From contig NZ_CP114903.1 in the NCBI RefSeq assembly GCF_027497255.1, forward strand, positions 186,001-250,000: a stretch of DNA of 64,000 nt, in the 5' to 3' direction. The notes under the pieces are model-generated. The model was not told where the DNA came from and did not search any database. It worked only from the letters and a program-made list of their open reading frames with translations. Of the stretch, positions 51,155 to 60,568 are shown piece after piece (within the stretch, counting starts at the first letter, position 1; each line of letters opens with the position of its first letter). Both the position numbers and the translations under genes were made by a program. The stretch is from Micromonospora sp. WMMD882. GTDB taxonomy: Bacteria; Actinomycetota; Actinomycetes; Mycobacteriales; Micromonosporaceae.

Positions 51155-53545
51155 GTGACTCCGAGGTCGGAGGAACCGCGCCGGGACGCCACAGGCTCCC
51201 GGCGCGGTTCGTCGCGTTCCGGGCCGGAGGAGTCCCGCCGGGACGCGCCGACCGCCCGGCGCGGTTCCGCACGCGCCGCCGGGGGCCGCGGCGGCGATCC
51301 ACGCGAGCCGGGCGTCGGGGGGATCTCCGACGCCCGCGCGTACACGCCCCGGGGCCGCACCGTCCGGGAGAGCCGGGGCGACCGCGAGGAGCGCGCCGGC
51401 CGGGCCGCCGCCACCGGACGGGACGACCGGGCGATCCGCCAACCGGCCACCGGCCGGACCGAGCGCCAACCGGCCACCGGCCGGACCGAGCGCGGGGCCC
51501 GCCAGCCCGGCGTCGGGCGGACCGAACGCGAGGAACGCACCGCGGCGGCCCGCCGCGCCACCGGCGACGACCAGCGGCGTACCCCCCGGGGCGGCCGGAC
51601 GGTCGATCCGTTCCGGCCGGCGTTGCAGGTGCTCGACGGCGGCCGGGTCGGCGCCCGGGCCGGCCGGCGCGGCGCCCCGACCGGCGGCCGGGCCGCGGTG
51701 ATCCGCACCGTCGACCCGCGCGCCGCCGACCCCGACGACGACGCCCCGCCGCCGCGGCGTCGCCCCTCCCGCCCGGCCACCGCCCGACGGCCGGCCCGCA
51801 AGCCGCGCCGCCCGCCGAAGCTCGCCGACCCGGGCCGCCGGCTGCGACTCGGCACCCTGCTCACCCTGACCCTCTTCGCGGTCATCGGCATCCGACTGGT
51901 CGTCCTGCAGGCCGTCGAGGCCCCCGCCTACGCCGGCACGGGCGTGGAGGTCCGCACGGTGGACCTGCCGGCCCCCCGGGGAGCGATCTACGACCGCTGG
52001 GGCAACACGCTGGCGCACAGCGTCGAGGCCCGGTACGTCTTCGCCGACCCGACCCGGGTGAAGGACGTCCCGGCCGCCGCCCGGGCGCTCGCCCCGCTGC
52101 TCGGCATCCCCCAGTCGGAGCTGGCCGAGAAGATGAAGCCCCGGATCCGTGAGGACGGCGTGGCCTCCCAGTTCGAGTACCTGGCGCGGGGCGTCGACAT
52201 CGGCACCGCGCGCAAGATCGCGGCGCTGGGGCTGTCCGGCATCGGCGCCCACCGCGACGAGCGGCGCGAGGTGCCCGGCGACGACCTGGCCGCCAACCTG
52301 ATCGGCTTCACCAGCCCGGACATGGTCGGCCTGGAGGGGCTGGAGGCCCGCTACGACGACCTGCTCGACGGCGAGGACGGCCGGCGGGTCTTCGAGGTCG
52401 GCGCGGGCGACCTGAGCGCGCCGATCCCCGGCGGCCGTCAGGAGACGACCGAGGCGAAACCGGGCAGCTCCCTGGCGCTCACCATCGACCGGGACCTGCA
52501 GTACCGGTTCCAGGAGATCCTCTCCGACCGGATGGCCCAGGTCAGCGGCAGCACCGGCGCGGCGGTCATCATGGAGATCCCCACCGGGGAGATCCTCGCC
52601 CAGGCCAGCCACCCCACGTACAACGCCGCCGACCCGCGCAAGAGCAGACCCACCGACCGGGAGGACGCGGCCACCAGCTTCGTGGTCGACCCCGGCTCGG
52701 TGCACAAGGCGGTCACCTTCGGCGCGGCGCTCCAGGAAGGGGTGATCACTCCGGACACGACGTTCCCGGTGGAGAACAGCATCGTCAAGGGGGACACCGC
52801 CTTCTCCGACACGCACCGGGCCGACGGGCGGCGGATGAGCCTGGCCGGGATGATGGCGTACTCGTCGAACGTCGGCACCATCAAGATCGCCGACCAGCTC
52901 GGCAAGGACCGCCTCTACGACTACCAACGCCGGTTCGGGCTGGGCAAACGGACCGACGTGGGGATGCCCGGTGAGGCGTCCGGCCGGTTGCTGCCCCCCG
53001 CGCAGTGGAGCGGGTCGTCGGAAGGGTCGGTCCCGATCGGGCACAGCGTGGACGCCACCCCGTTGCAGATGGCCGCCGTGTACGCGGCGATCGCCAACGA
53101 CGGCACCTGGGTCCAGCCGCGACTGGTCCGGGAGACCATCGATCCGAAGGGGAAGCGCACCCCGGCCAAGCCGCCGGTCACCCGTCCGGTGCTCAGCCCG
53201 GAGAACGCCAGGGCGCTGCGCACCATCCTGGAGGCGGTCACCACCGTGGAGGACGCCACCGGCGTCACCGCCGCCATCCCCGGCTACCGGGTCGCCGGCA
53301 AGACCGGCACCGGCTGGCGGCTGGTCGACGGGAAGAAACAGCCCGGCGAGGTGGCCTCGTTCATCGGGATGGCCCCGGCGGAGAACCCGCGCTACGTGAT
53401 CGCCGTGTTCGCGCACACCCCGGGCGGGGGCGGCGGGGCGATCGCCGGCCCGGCGTTCCGCGACATGATGGGCTTCACCCTGCGGCACTACAAGGTTCCC
53501 CCGACCAGCACGCAGCCGCCGGAGTTCGTCGTCTATCCACGCTGA
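51155..53545 (+). CDS. ftsI: Septal penicillin-binding protein FtsI (PbpB)
   Basis: 796-aa class B PBP, the transpeptidase that crosslinks septal peptidoglycan. The first 220 or so residues are cytoplasmic and strongly disordered, rich in Arg, Gly and Glu, with repeated TGRTERQPATGRTER-like units; M. tuberculosis PbpB is about 120 residues shorter. One helix follows (LGTLLTLTLFAVIGIRLVVLQ), then the dimerisation domain (RGAIYDRWGN) and the transpeptidase with S515-V-H-K518, S570-S-N572 and K716-T-G. GTG at 51155 is 3 nt after ftsL. It should work with FtsW. murE follows after 91 bp with its own promoter-like box. Confidence 0.95.
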   Translation: MTPRSEEPRRDATGSRRGSSRSGPEESRRDAPTARRGSARAAGGRGGDPREPGVGGISDARAYTPRGRTVRESRGDREERAGRAAATGRDDRAIRQPATGRTERQPATGRTERGARQPGVGRTEREERTAAARRATGDDQRRTPRGGRTVDPFRPALQVLDGGRVGARAGRRGAPTGGRAAVIRTVDPRAADPDDDAPPPRRRPSRPATARRPARKPRRPPKLADPGRRLRLGTLLTLTLFAVIGIRLVVLQAVEAPAYAGTGVEVRTVDLPAPRGAIYDRWGNTLAHSVEARYVFADPTRVKDVPAAARALAPLLGIPQSELAEKMKPRIREDGVASQFEYLARGVDIGTARKIAALGLSGIGAHRDERREVPGDDLAANLIGFTSPDMVGLEGLEARYDDLLDGEDGRRVFEVGAGDLSAPIPGGRQETTEAKPGSSLALTIDRDLQYRFQEILSDRMAQVSGSTGAAVIMEIPTGEILAQASHPTYNAADPRKSRPTDREDAATSFVVDPGSVHKAVTFGAALQEGVITPDTTFPVENSIVKGDTAFSDTHRADGRRMSLAGMMAYSSNVGTIKIADQLGKDRLYDYQRRFGLGKRTDVGMPGEASGRLLPPAQWSGSSEGSVPIGHSVDATPLQMAAVYAAIANDGTWVQPRLVRETIDPKGKRTPAKPPVTRPVLSPENARALRTILEAVTTVEDATGVTAAIPGYRVAGKTGTGWRLVDGKKQPGEVASFIGMAPAENPRYVIAVFAHTPGGGGGAIAGPAFRDMMGFTLRHYKVPPTSTQPPEFVVYPR

Positions 53546-53636
53546 CCAGGCAGGTCGGGACATCATCGGTAGGTGGGGACGAACCACCGGGGCGGCTGTG
53601 CGGCCCACGGCCACCGACCGGGTAGGGTCTGACGCC

Positions 53637-55184
53637 GTGCCCGGCAATCCACGCCCCGAGACCGTGAACGACGTCCGGCTCGGCGAACTCGCCGCCCGGC
53701 TCGGCGCCGAGCCGCCGGCCGCCGCCGCGGACCTGTCGGTGACCGGGGTGACGCACGCCAGCCAGGAGGTCCGCCCCGGCGACCTGTACGCGGCGCTGCC
53801 CGGCGCGCGTCGGCACGGCGCGGAGTTCGCCGCCGCGGCCGCCGCCGCCGGCGCGGTGGCCGCGCTCACCGACCCGGCCGGCCTGCCGGCGGTCGCCGCG
53901 GCCGGCCTGCCCGCGCTGGTGGTGACCGACCCGCGCGAGGCCCTCGGCCCGCTGGCCTCCGCCGTGTACGGCGACCCCACCGCCGGACTGACCGTGATCG
54001 GGGTGACCGGCACCGCCGGCAAGACCTCCACCGCGTACCTGGTGGAGGCGGGGCTGCGCGCCGCCGGCCACGTCACCGGCCTGATCGGCACGGTGGAGAC
54101 CCGGCTCGGCGACCTGGTGGTGGACAGCGTACGGACCACCCCGGAGGCCACCGACCTGCACGCCATGCTCGCCGCCGCCCGGGAACGCGGCGTCACCGCC
54201 GTGGTCATGGAGGTCTCCAGTCACGCGCTGGCGATGGGGCGGGTCGGCGGCGTCCGGTTCGCCGTCGGCGGTTGGACCAACTTCGGCTCCGACCACCTCG
54301 ACTTCCACGCCGACGCCGCCGACTACTTCGCCGCCAAGGCGAAGCTGTTCGACGGGCGCTGCGCCACCGAGGTGCTCAACCTCGACGACCCGGCGCTGCG
54401 CCCGCTGTTCCGGCCGGCCACCGTCAGCTACTCGGCCGCCGGTGACCCGACCGCCACCTGGTGGGCCGCCGACGTCGACGAGGACGGCTACGCCCAGCGG
54501 TTCACCGCGCACGGCCCGGACGGGCTCACCGTCCCCGCCGGGGTGGCGCTGCCCGGCCGGCACAACGTCGCCAACGCCCTGCTGGCGCTGGCCTGCCTGG
54601 TCGCCGTCGGGGTGGACCCGGTCACCGCCGCCGCGGGCGTGGCCGCCTGCCCGGGGGTGCCGGGGCGGCTGGAGCTGATCGGCGCGCCCGGCCCGGTGCG
54701 CGGCGTGGTCGACTACGCGCACAAGCCGGACGCCGTCGTCGCGGCGCTGGCCGCGCTGCGCGAGCTGACCGCCGGCGCCGGCCGGCTGATCTGCGTGATC
54801 GGTGCCGGCGGCGACCGGGACCGGGGGAAACGCCCGGTGATGGGAGCGGTGGCCGCGGAGGGGGCGGACGTGGTGCTGGTGACCGACGACAATCCCCGGA
54901 CGGAGGACCCGGCGGCGATCCGGGCCGAGGTCCGGGCCGGCGCCGAGGCCGCGGCGACCCACCGCCCGGCCGGGACGCCGGTGACGATCCTCGACGTGGC
55001 GGGCCGCCGCGCGGCCATCGACGAGGCGGTCCGGCTGGCCGGGCCGGGCGACGTGGTCGCGGTGCTCGGCAAGGGGCACGAGCGCGGACAGGAGGTCGGC
55101 GGCGAGGTGCTGCCGTTCGACGACCGCACCGAACTGGCCGCCGCGTTGCGGGCCCGATTCGGCGACCGGGTGAGGCAGTCGTGA
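53637..55184 (+). CDS. murE: UDP-MurNAc-tripeptide ligase MurE (meso-DAP adding)
   Basis: 515-aa Mur ligase. The ATP loop is GVTGTAGKTSTAYLVEAGL; EVSSHALAMGRV and NFGSDHLDFH are MurE marks. The DNPR motif in VTDDNPRTEDPAAI specifies meso-diaminopimelate as the amino acid added to UDP-MurNAc-L-Ala-D-Glu. The box TAGGGT (53623-53628) lies 8 nt before GTG at 53637, suggesting a second, possibly leaderless, transcript inside the cluster. Its stop overlaps the murF start (GTGA). Cytoplasmic. Confidence 0.94.
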   Translation: MPGNPRPETVNDVRLGELAARLGAEPPAAAADLSVTGVTHASQEVRPGDLYAALPGARRHGAEFAAAAAAAGAVAALTDPAGLPAVAAAGLPALVVTDPREALGPLASAVYGDPTAGLTVIGVTGTAGKTSTAYLVEAGLRAAGHVTGLIGTVETRLGDLVVDSVRTTPEATDLHAMLAAARERGVTAVVMEVSSHALAMGRVGGVRFAVGGWTNFGSDHLDFHADAADYFAAKAKLFDGRCATEVLNLDDPALRPLFRPATVSYSAAGDPTATWWAADVDEDGYAQRFTAHGPDGLTVPAGVALPGRHNVANALLALACLVAVGVDPVTAAAGVAACPGVPGRLELIGAPGPVRGVVDYAHKPDAVVAALAALRELTAGAGRLICVIGAGGDRDRGKRPVMGAVAAEGADVVLVTDDNPRTEDPAAIRAEVRAGAEAAATHRPAGTPVTILDVAGRRAAIDEAVRLAGPGDVVAVLGKGHERGQEVGGEVLPFDDRTELAAALRARFGDRVRQS

Positions 55185-56578
55185 TCCCGCTGACCCTGGC
55201 CGAGGTGGCCGCCGCCGTCGACGGGCGACTGGCCGGCGCCGACCCGCGGGCCACGGTGACCGGTCCGGTGGAGTTCGACTCCCGCAAGGTGCGCCCCGGC
55301 GGGTTGTTCGTCGCGTTCCCCGGCGAACGGGTCGACGGGCACGACTACGCCGCCGGCGCGGTGGCCGACGGCGCGGTCGCGGTGCTCGGCCTGCGGGAGG
55401 TGCCCGGCGTGCCGACGATCGTGGTCGCCGACGCGCTCGCCGCGCTGGGCAGGCTGGCCCGCGCGGTGGTGGACCGGCTGCCCGGGCTGACCGTCGTCGG
55501 GATCACCGGCTCCTCCGGCAAGACCAGCACCAAGGACCTGATCGCCCAGCTCACCGCCCGGATCGGCCCGACCGTGGCCCCGCCCGGGTCGTTCAACAAC
55601 GAGCTGGGTCACCCGTACACGGCGTTGCAGGCCGGGCCGGAGACCCGCTTCCTGGTGCTGGAGAAGGGCGCGCGCGGCGTGGGGCACGTGCGGTACCTGT
55701 GCGACGTGGTTCCGCCGCGCATCTCGGTGGTGCTCAACGTCGGGGTGGCGCACCTCGGCGAGTTCGGCTCCCGGGAGGCCATCGCCCTGGCGAAGGGGGA
55801 GCTGGTCGAGGCGCTGCCGGTCGACGGGCTGGCCGTGCTCAACGCCGACGACCCGCTGGTCGCGGCGATGGCGACCCGGACCCGTGGCCGGGTCGTTGGG
55901 TACGGCGAGGCGGTCGACGCCGACGTGCGGGCCGTGGACGTGACGCTGGACGAGCGGGGGCGGCCGTCGTACACCCTGGTCACGCCGGAGGGCAGCGCGC
56001 CGGTGCGGCTCGGGCTCACCGGCCGCCACCAGGTCTCGAACACTCTCGCCGCCGCGGCGGTGGCCCGGGAGCTGGGCCTGGGCCCGGCCGAGCTGGCCGA
56101 GGCGCTCGGCACGCTGGGGCTGGTCTCCCGCCGGCGGATGGACGTCTTCGACCGGCCCGACGGGGTCACGGTCGTCGACGACTCGTACAACGCCAACCCG
56201 GCGTCGATGGCGGTCGCCCTGCGCGCCCTGGCCGGCCTGCGCCGGGACGGGCGGACGATCGCGGTGCTCGGCTACATGGCCGAGCTGGGGACCTTCGAGG
56301 TCGAGGGGCACCGGGAGGTCGGCCGACTCGCGGCCGAGCTGGGTGTCGACCGTCTGCTCGTGGTGGGCGAGGCGGCGACGCCGATCTGCGCAGGCGCTTC
56401 AGCGGTAGAAAACTGGGGAGGAGAATCGGTGCTGCTCACCGATCAGGCGGCGGCCGTCGAGGTGCTGCGAAGTGAGCTACGGCCAGGCGACGTGGTCCTG
56501 GTGAAGGGCTCCCGGTACCGCACCTGGGAGGTCGCCGACGCGCTGCGCGCCGACGGCCCGGCGGGGGTCGCCTCATGA
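55181..56578 (+). CDS. murF: UDP-MurNAc-pentapeptide synthetase MurF
   Basis: 465-aa Mur ligase that adds D-Ala-D-Ala to the UDP-MurNAc-tripeptide. Marks are [28 protein letters not shown] loop [14 protein letters not shown] (K114), [27 protein letters not shown] and [18 protein letters not shown]. It begins at GTG 55181, overlapping murE by 4 nt, and its end overlaps mraY by 4 nt, so murE-murF-mraY are translated as a coupled set. Cytoplasmic. Confidence 0.94.
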   Translation: MIPLTLAEVAAAVDGRLAGADPRATVTGPVEFDSRKVRPGGLFVAFPGERVDGHDYAAGAVADGAVAVLGLREVPGVPTIVVADALAALGRLARAVVDRLPGLTVVGITGSSGKTSTKDLIAQLTARIGPTVAPPGSFNNELGHPYTALQAGPETRFLVLEKGARGVGHVRYLCDVVPPRISVVLNVGVAHLGEFGSREAIALAKGELVEALPVDGLAVLNADDPLVAAMATRTRGRVVGYGEAVDADVRAVDVTLDERGRPSYTLVTPEGSAPVRLGLTGRHQVSNTLAAAAVARELGLGPAELAEALGTLGLVSRRRMDVFDRPDGVTVVDDSYNANPASMAVALRALAGLRRDGRTIAVLGYMAELGTFEVEGHREVGRLAAELGVDRLLVVGEAATPICAGASAVENWGGESVLLTDQAAAVEVLRSELRPGDVVLVKGSRYRTWEVADALRADGPAGVAS

Positions 56579-57699
56579 GGGCCGTCATCGTGGCCATCGG
56601 GGTGGCCTTCCTGATCTCGCTGCTCACCACACCGATCGCGATCAAGGTGTTCACCCGGCTCAAGGCCGGGCAGCCGATCCGGGCCGAGGGCCCGATCATG
56701 CACCAGGGCAAGAAGGGCACCCCCACCATGGGCGGGGTGGTGTTCATCGTCGCCACGGTCATCGCGTACGTGGCCGGGCACCTCGCCCTGACCACCCTGC
56801 CCGACCAGCAGATCGCCCAGGTCGAGCCGACCATCACCGCGTTGGTGCTGCTCGGTCTGATGGTGTTCTCCGGCGCGGTGGGCTTCCTCGACGACTTCCT
56901 CAAGGTGCGCAAGCGCAACAGCGCCGGCCTCAACAAGCGGGGCAAGCTGTTCGGCCAGATCCTGGTCGGGGCGGTCTTCGGGGTGGTGGCGCTGTGGTAC
57001 CCGAGCACCATGACCGACGTCTCCGGGGCGGCGACGAACGTCGAGACGGTCGGCGCGACCACGCTCAGCTTCATCCGGGACATCCCCGCCCTGGAGGTCG
57101 GCAAGGTCGCGTCGGTGATCATCTTCATCTTCGTGGTGATGGCGGCGACCAACGGCGTGAACCTGACCGACGGCCTGGACGGCCTGGCCACCGGCGCGTC
57201 GGTGATGGTGCTGGCGGCGTACGCGCTGATCGCGTTCTGGCAGTACCGGCACTGGTGCGCGGACCCGAACTACACCGAGGACTACTGCTACACCGTCCGT
57301 GACCCGCTGGAGATCGCGTTGATCGCGGGCGCGGCGGCCGGCGCCTGTGTCGGCTTCCTCTGGTGGAACACCTCGCCGGCCCGGATCTTCATGGGCGACA
57401 CCGGGGCGCTCGGGCTGGGCGGGCTGATCGCCGGCATGGCGATGTCCACCCGTACCGTGCTGCTGCTGCCGATCATCGGCGGCCTCTTCGTGATCATCAC
57501 GATGTCGGTGGTCATCCAGATCATCTCCTTCCGTACCACCGGTAAGCGGGTGTTCCGGATGTCGCCGTTGCAGCACCACTTCGAGCTGGCCGGGTGGAGC
57601 GAGGTCAACATCGTCGTCAGGTTCTGGATCATCGCGGGGATCGGCGTGGCCATCGCGCTGGGCCTGTTCTACAGCGAGTTCCTCGCCCACGTGGGCTGA
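56575..57699 (+). CDS. mraY: Phospho-MurNAc-pentapeptide transferase MraY
   Basis: 374-aa membrane enzyme with ten helices that joins phospho-MurNAc-pentapeptide to undecaprenyl phosphate, giving lipid I. Marks are [34 protein letters not shown] (catalytic Asp pair), [26 protein letters not shown] and the [10 protein letters not shown] loop. ATG at 56575 overlaps the murF stop. Unlike in most actinobacteria, murD does not follow; a hairpin closes this transcription unit. Confidence 0.96.
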   Translation: MRAVIVAIGVAFLISLLTTPIAIKVFTRLKAGQPIRAEGPIMHQGKKGTPTMGGVVFIVATVIAYVAGHLALTTLPDQQIAQVEPTITALVLLGLMVFSGAVGFLDDFLKVRKRNSAGLNKRGKLFGQILVGAVFGVVALWYPSTMTDVSGAATNVETVGATTLSFIRDIPALEVGKVASVIIFIFVVMAATNGVNLTDGLDGLATGASVMVLAAYALIAFWQYRHWCADPNYTEDYCYTVRDPLEIALIAGAAAGACVGFLWWNTSPARIFMGDTGALGLGGLIAGMAMSTRTVLLLPIIGGLFVIITMSVVIQIISFRTTGKRVFRMSPLQHHFELAGWSEVNIVVRFWIIAGIGVAIALGLFYSEFLAHVG

Positions 57700-57721
57700 C
57701 GCCGCCGGCCGGCGCCGTCGG

Positions 57722-57766
57722 AGAAGGTCCCCTGCCATACACCAGGCGTCGGCAGGGGACCCTTCT
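57722..57766. terminator. Terminator-like hairpin after mraY
   Basis: agaaggtcccctgcc (57722-57736) pairs with ggcaggggacccttct (57751-57766) with one bulged base and a 14-nt loop. It stands where murD is expected and would separate mraY from ftsW transcription. Confidence 0.65.
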
Positions 57767-57835
57767 GCGCGGCCCGACACGCCGAGAGTCGGGGTTCCGC
57801 GGGAACGGGCCGGCGGCAGCGGCCATGATGAGCGG

Positions 57836-59404
57836 GTGGGGGAGGACCGAGGGACCAGCAGGCCGACCGCCGGACCGCAACGTGCCGGCGGCGCGGGGAC
57901 GCAGCGCGTCGGCGGGCAGCAACGGGGTGGCGGGTCGGGCGGTACGCGTACCGCCCGACCCGCCACCCCGTTGCTGCGCGGCCTGGACGCCGCCGGCGGG
58001 CTGGCGGCGCTGCGCGGCCTGCTCGCCCGGCCGCTGGCCTCCTACTACCTGCTGATCTCCAGCGCCGGCCTGCTGCTGGTCATCGGGTTGACCATGGTGT
58101 TCTCGGCGACCAGCGTCAAGGCCTACGCCGAGCAGGGCAACGCCTTCGCCGCGTTCACCAAGCAGGCGATCTTCGCGGTGATCGGCCTGGTCGCGTTCTG
58201 GGCCTGCCAGCGGCTGCCGGCGCGTACCTTCCGGGTGCTGGGCCTGCCGGTGCTGGGCCTGTCCGTGGTGCTGCTGTTGCTGCTGAACCTGCTGCTGGCG
58301 TACGGATCGCTGGCGGACACCGCGCCGCGCGTCGGCCCGTTGGAGGCGAACCTGCTCTGGCTCTACCTCGGGCCGATCCAGGTGCAGCCGTCCGAGCTGG
58401 CGAAGTTCGGCCTGGTGCTGTGGGGCGCCGACGTCATCGCCCGCAAGGGGGTCAAGCTGGGCTGGTGGCGGGAGCTGGCCACCCCGCTGTTCCCGGCGGT
58501 GGCGCTGCTGTTCGTGCTGGTCGGCTACAACGACCTGGGCACCATGCTCTGCCTGCTGGCCCTGGTGGTCGGCCTGCTCTGGGCGGCCGGGGTGCGGATG
58601 CGGGTGTTCGCCGCGCTGTCGGTGGTCGGGCTGGCCGGCATCGGCCTGCTGGTCGCGGTCGCCTCGCTGGGGGCCGGCTCCGGCGAGAAGGGCGAGCAGA
58701 ACTACCGCCTGGCCCGACTGACCATGTTCATCAAACGCCCGGACGACTGCAACCTGGCCGACTGCTACCAGGCCGACCAGGCGCGTACCGCGATCGACCT
58801 GGGCGGCTGGTTCGGCGCCGGGCTGGGGCAGGGCAAGCTCAAGTGGGACTGGCTGCCCGCCGCCAACAACGACTTCATCTTCGCGGTGATCGCCGAGGAG
58901 TTGGGGGTGGTCGGCTGCGCGGTGGTGCTGGCGCTGTTCGCCGTGCTCGCCTACACCGGGCTGCGGATCGCCCGTCGGGTCGACGACCCGTTCCGCCGAC
59001 TGGCCGCCGCCGCCGTCACCACCTGGCTGGTCAGCCAGGCCGTGATCAACATCGGTGGCGTGGTGGGATTGCTGCCGATCACCGGTCTGCCGTTGCCGTT
59101 CATCTCCGACGGCGGCAGCGCCCTGGTGGTGACGCTCGCCGCGATCGGGATGCTCGCCTCGTTCGCCCGCGCCGAGCCGGACGCGGCCCGGGCCCTGCAC
59201 GCCCGTCCGCCCGCCCGATGGGTCCGACTAGTCTGGGCCCCGCTGCCGCCGCTTCCCGGCCGGCGTCGCCGCCCGGCGACGCCCCCGACCGCCCGCGGGC
59301 CCGTGCCCCGGTCGCGCGCGCGGCAGGACGACGACGAGACCGCGCCGCGCGGCGCCCGGACCAGCCGGACGCGCGCCGGGTCGGCGAGTGAGAGGAGACG
59401 CTGA
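57836..59404 (+). CDS. ftsW: Septal SEDS glycosyltransferase FtsW
   Basis: 522-aa SEDS polymerase that builds glycan strands from lipid II at the septum with FtsI. About ten helices run from residue 65 to 450. SEDS marks are IQVQPSELAKFGLVLW, the large loop with YRLARLTMFIKRPDDC, GLGQGKLKWDWLPAANNDFIFAVIAEELG and GLLPITGLPLPFISDGGSALV. The 60-residue N-terminus and the Arg/Pro-rich C-terminus are cytoplasmic and low in complexity. CATGAT (57824-57829) stands 6 nt before GTG at 57836, so a leaderless transcript probably starts here. A perfect 62-bp palindrome lies at codons 27-47. The stop overlaps the murG ATG by one base. Confidence 0.93.
   Translation: MGEDRGTSRPTAGPQRAGGAGTQRVGGQQRGGGSGGTRTARPATPLLRGLDAAGGLAALRGLLARPLASYYLLISSAGLLLVIGLTMVFSATSVKAYAEQGNAFAAFTKQAIFAVIGLVAFWACQRLPARTFRVLGLPVLGLSVVLLLLLNLLLAYGSLADTAPRVGPLEANLLWLYLGPIQVQPSELAKFGLVLWGADVIARKGVKLGWWRELATPLFPAVALLFVLVGYNDLGTMLCLLALVVGLLWAAGVRMRVFAALSVVGLAGIGLLVAVASLGAGSGEKGEQNYRLARLTMFIKRPDDCNLADCYQADQARTAIDLGGWFGAGLGQGKLKWDWLPAANNDFIFAVIAEELGVVGCAVVLALFAVLAYTGLRIARRVDDPFRRLAAAAVTTWLVSQAVINIGGVVGLLPITGLPLPFISDGGSALVVTLAAIGMLASFARAEPDAARALHARPPARWVRLVWAPLPPLPGRRRRPATPPTARGPVPRSRARQDDDETAPRGARTSRTRAGSASERRR
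57915..57976. repeat. Perfect 62-bp palindrome inside ftsW
   Basis: The left arm, 57915-57945, begins gcagcaacggggtggcgggt and ends cggtacg; the right arm, 57946-57976, is its exact complement. There is no loop; the centre is gtacgcgtac. Because it is palindromic, both strands encode the same peptide (QQRGGGSGGTRTARPATPLL). The match stops at the flanking bases, g at 57914 and g at 57977. Confidence 0.95.
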
Positions 59405-60510
59405 TGGGTCCGCTGCGTTCGGTGGTGCTCTGCGGAGGTGGCACGGGAGGACACATCTACCCGCTGCTCGCCTTCGCCGACTGCCTGCGCCGGCACGACC
59501 CGGGCGTCCGGATCACCTGCCTGGGCACCCCGAAGGGCCTGGAGAACGAGCTGATCCCGCCGCACGGCTACGACCTGCGGACCATCCCGGCGTACCAGCT
59601 TCCCCGCTCGGTCAACCTGAACCTGGTCAAGACCCCGGGTCGGATGTGGACCGCGGCCCGCGCCGCCGGCAAGGTCATCGACGAGGTGCGCGCCGACGTG
59701 GTCGTCGGCTTCGGTGGGTACGTCTCGGTGCCCGGCTACCTGGCGGCCTGGCGACGGGAGCTGCCCATCGTGATCCACGAGGTGAACGTGCCGCCGGGGG
59801 TCGCCAACCGGATGGGCATGAAGTTCACCAGGCACGTGGCGGTCGGCTTCCCGCACCAGCCGCGGCAGGCCGAGGCGCTGCGCGACGCCCGGGTGGTCGG
59901 GGTGCCGCTGCGCCGGGGCATCGCCGGGCTGGACCGCGCCGCCCAGCGCGCCGCCGCCCGGGCCCGCTTCGGGCTCCGCCCCGACCTGCCGGTGCTGTTC
60001 GTCGCCGGTGGCTCGCAGGGCGCCCGGTCGATCAACCTGGCCGTCTCCGGGGCGGCGAAGGAACTGGCCCGCCACGGCATCCAGGTGTTGCACGTGATGG
60101 GCGCGCGCAACGAGCCGGTGCCGGTCCCGACCGACCTGCCGGTGCCGTACGTGAGCCTGCCCTACCTGTCCGAGATGGAGCTGGGGTACGCCGCCGCGGA
60201 CCTGATGCTCGGCCGGGGCGGCGCCATGACCTGCGCCGAGGTGGCCGCGATCGGGCTGCCCACGATCTACGTGCCGTACCCGCACAGCAACCAGGAGCAG
60301 AAGCGCAACGCGCTGCCGGTGGTGGAGGCCGGCGGCGGTCTGCTCGTCGACGACGCCGAGCTCACCCCGGACTGGCTGGAGCGTACGGTGATCCCGCTGA
60401 TCCGGGACCCGCGCCGGCTCGCCGCGATGGGCGCCGCCGCCGCGAACTACGGCCGGCGCGACGGCGACGAGGCGCTGCTCCGCTTCGTCCACGAGGCAGT
60501 GGCCCGGTGA
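59404..60510 (+). CDS. murG: Lipid II synthase MurG
   Basis: 368-aa GT-B glycosyltransferase that adds GlcNAc from UDP-GlcNAc to lipid I. Marks are VVLCGGGTGGHIYPLLAFAD, VVGFGGYVSVPGYLAAWR, HEVNVPPGVANR (usually HEQN), VAGGSQGARSIN, LMLGRGGAMTCAEVAAIGLP and VPYPHSNQEQKRNA. The Val in HEVN where Gln is common is a small departure. ATG overlaps the ftsW stop by one base, with GAGAGGAGA upstream. Peripheral on the inner face of the membrane. Confidence 0.95.
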   Translation: MGPLRSVVLCGGGTGGHIYPLLAFADCLRRHDPGVRITCLGTPKGLENELIPPHGYDLRTIPAYQLPRSVNLNLVKTPGRMWTAARAAGKVIDEVRADVVVGFGGYVSVPGYLAAWRRELPIVIHEVNVPPGVANRMGMKFTRHVAVGFPHQPRQAEALRDARVVGVPLRRGIAGLDRAAQRAAARARFGLRPDLPVLFVAGGSQGARSINLAVSGAAKELARHGIQVLHVMGARNEPVPVPTDLPVPYVSLPYLSEMELGYAAADLMLGRGGAMTCAEVAAIGLPTIYVPYPHSNQEQKRNALPVVEAGGGLLVDDAELTPDWLERTVIPLIRDPRRLAAMGAAAANYGRRDGDEALLRFVHEAVAR

Positions 60511-60568
60511 CCCGGGTCGGCAGCACGAGCCCGGCGCCCGGCGCCGGCGCGACGGGAAGGTACCGCTC

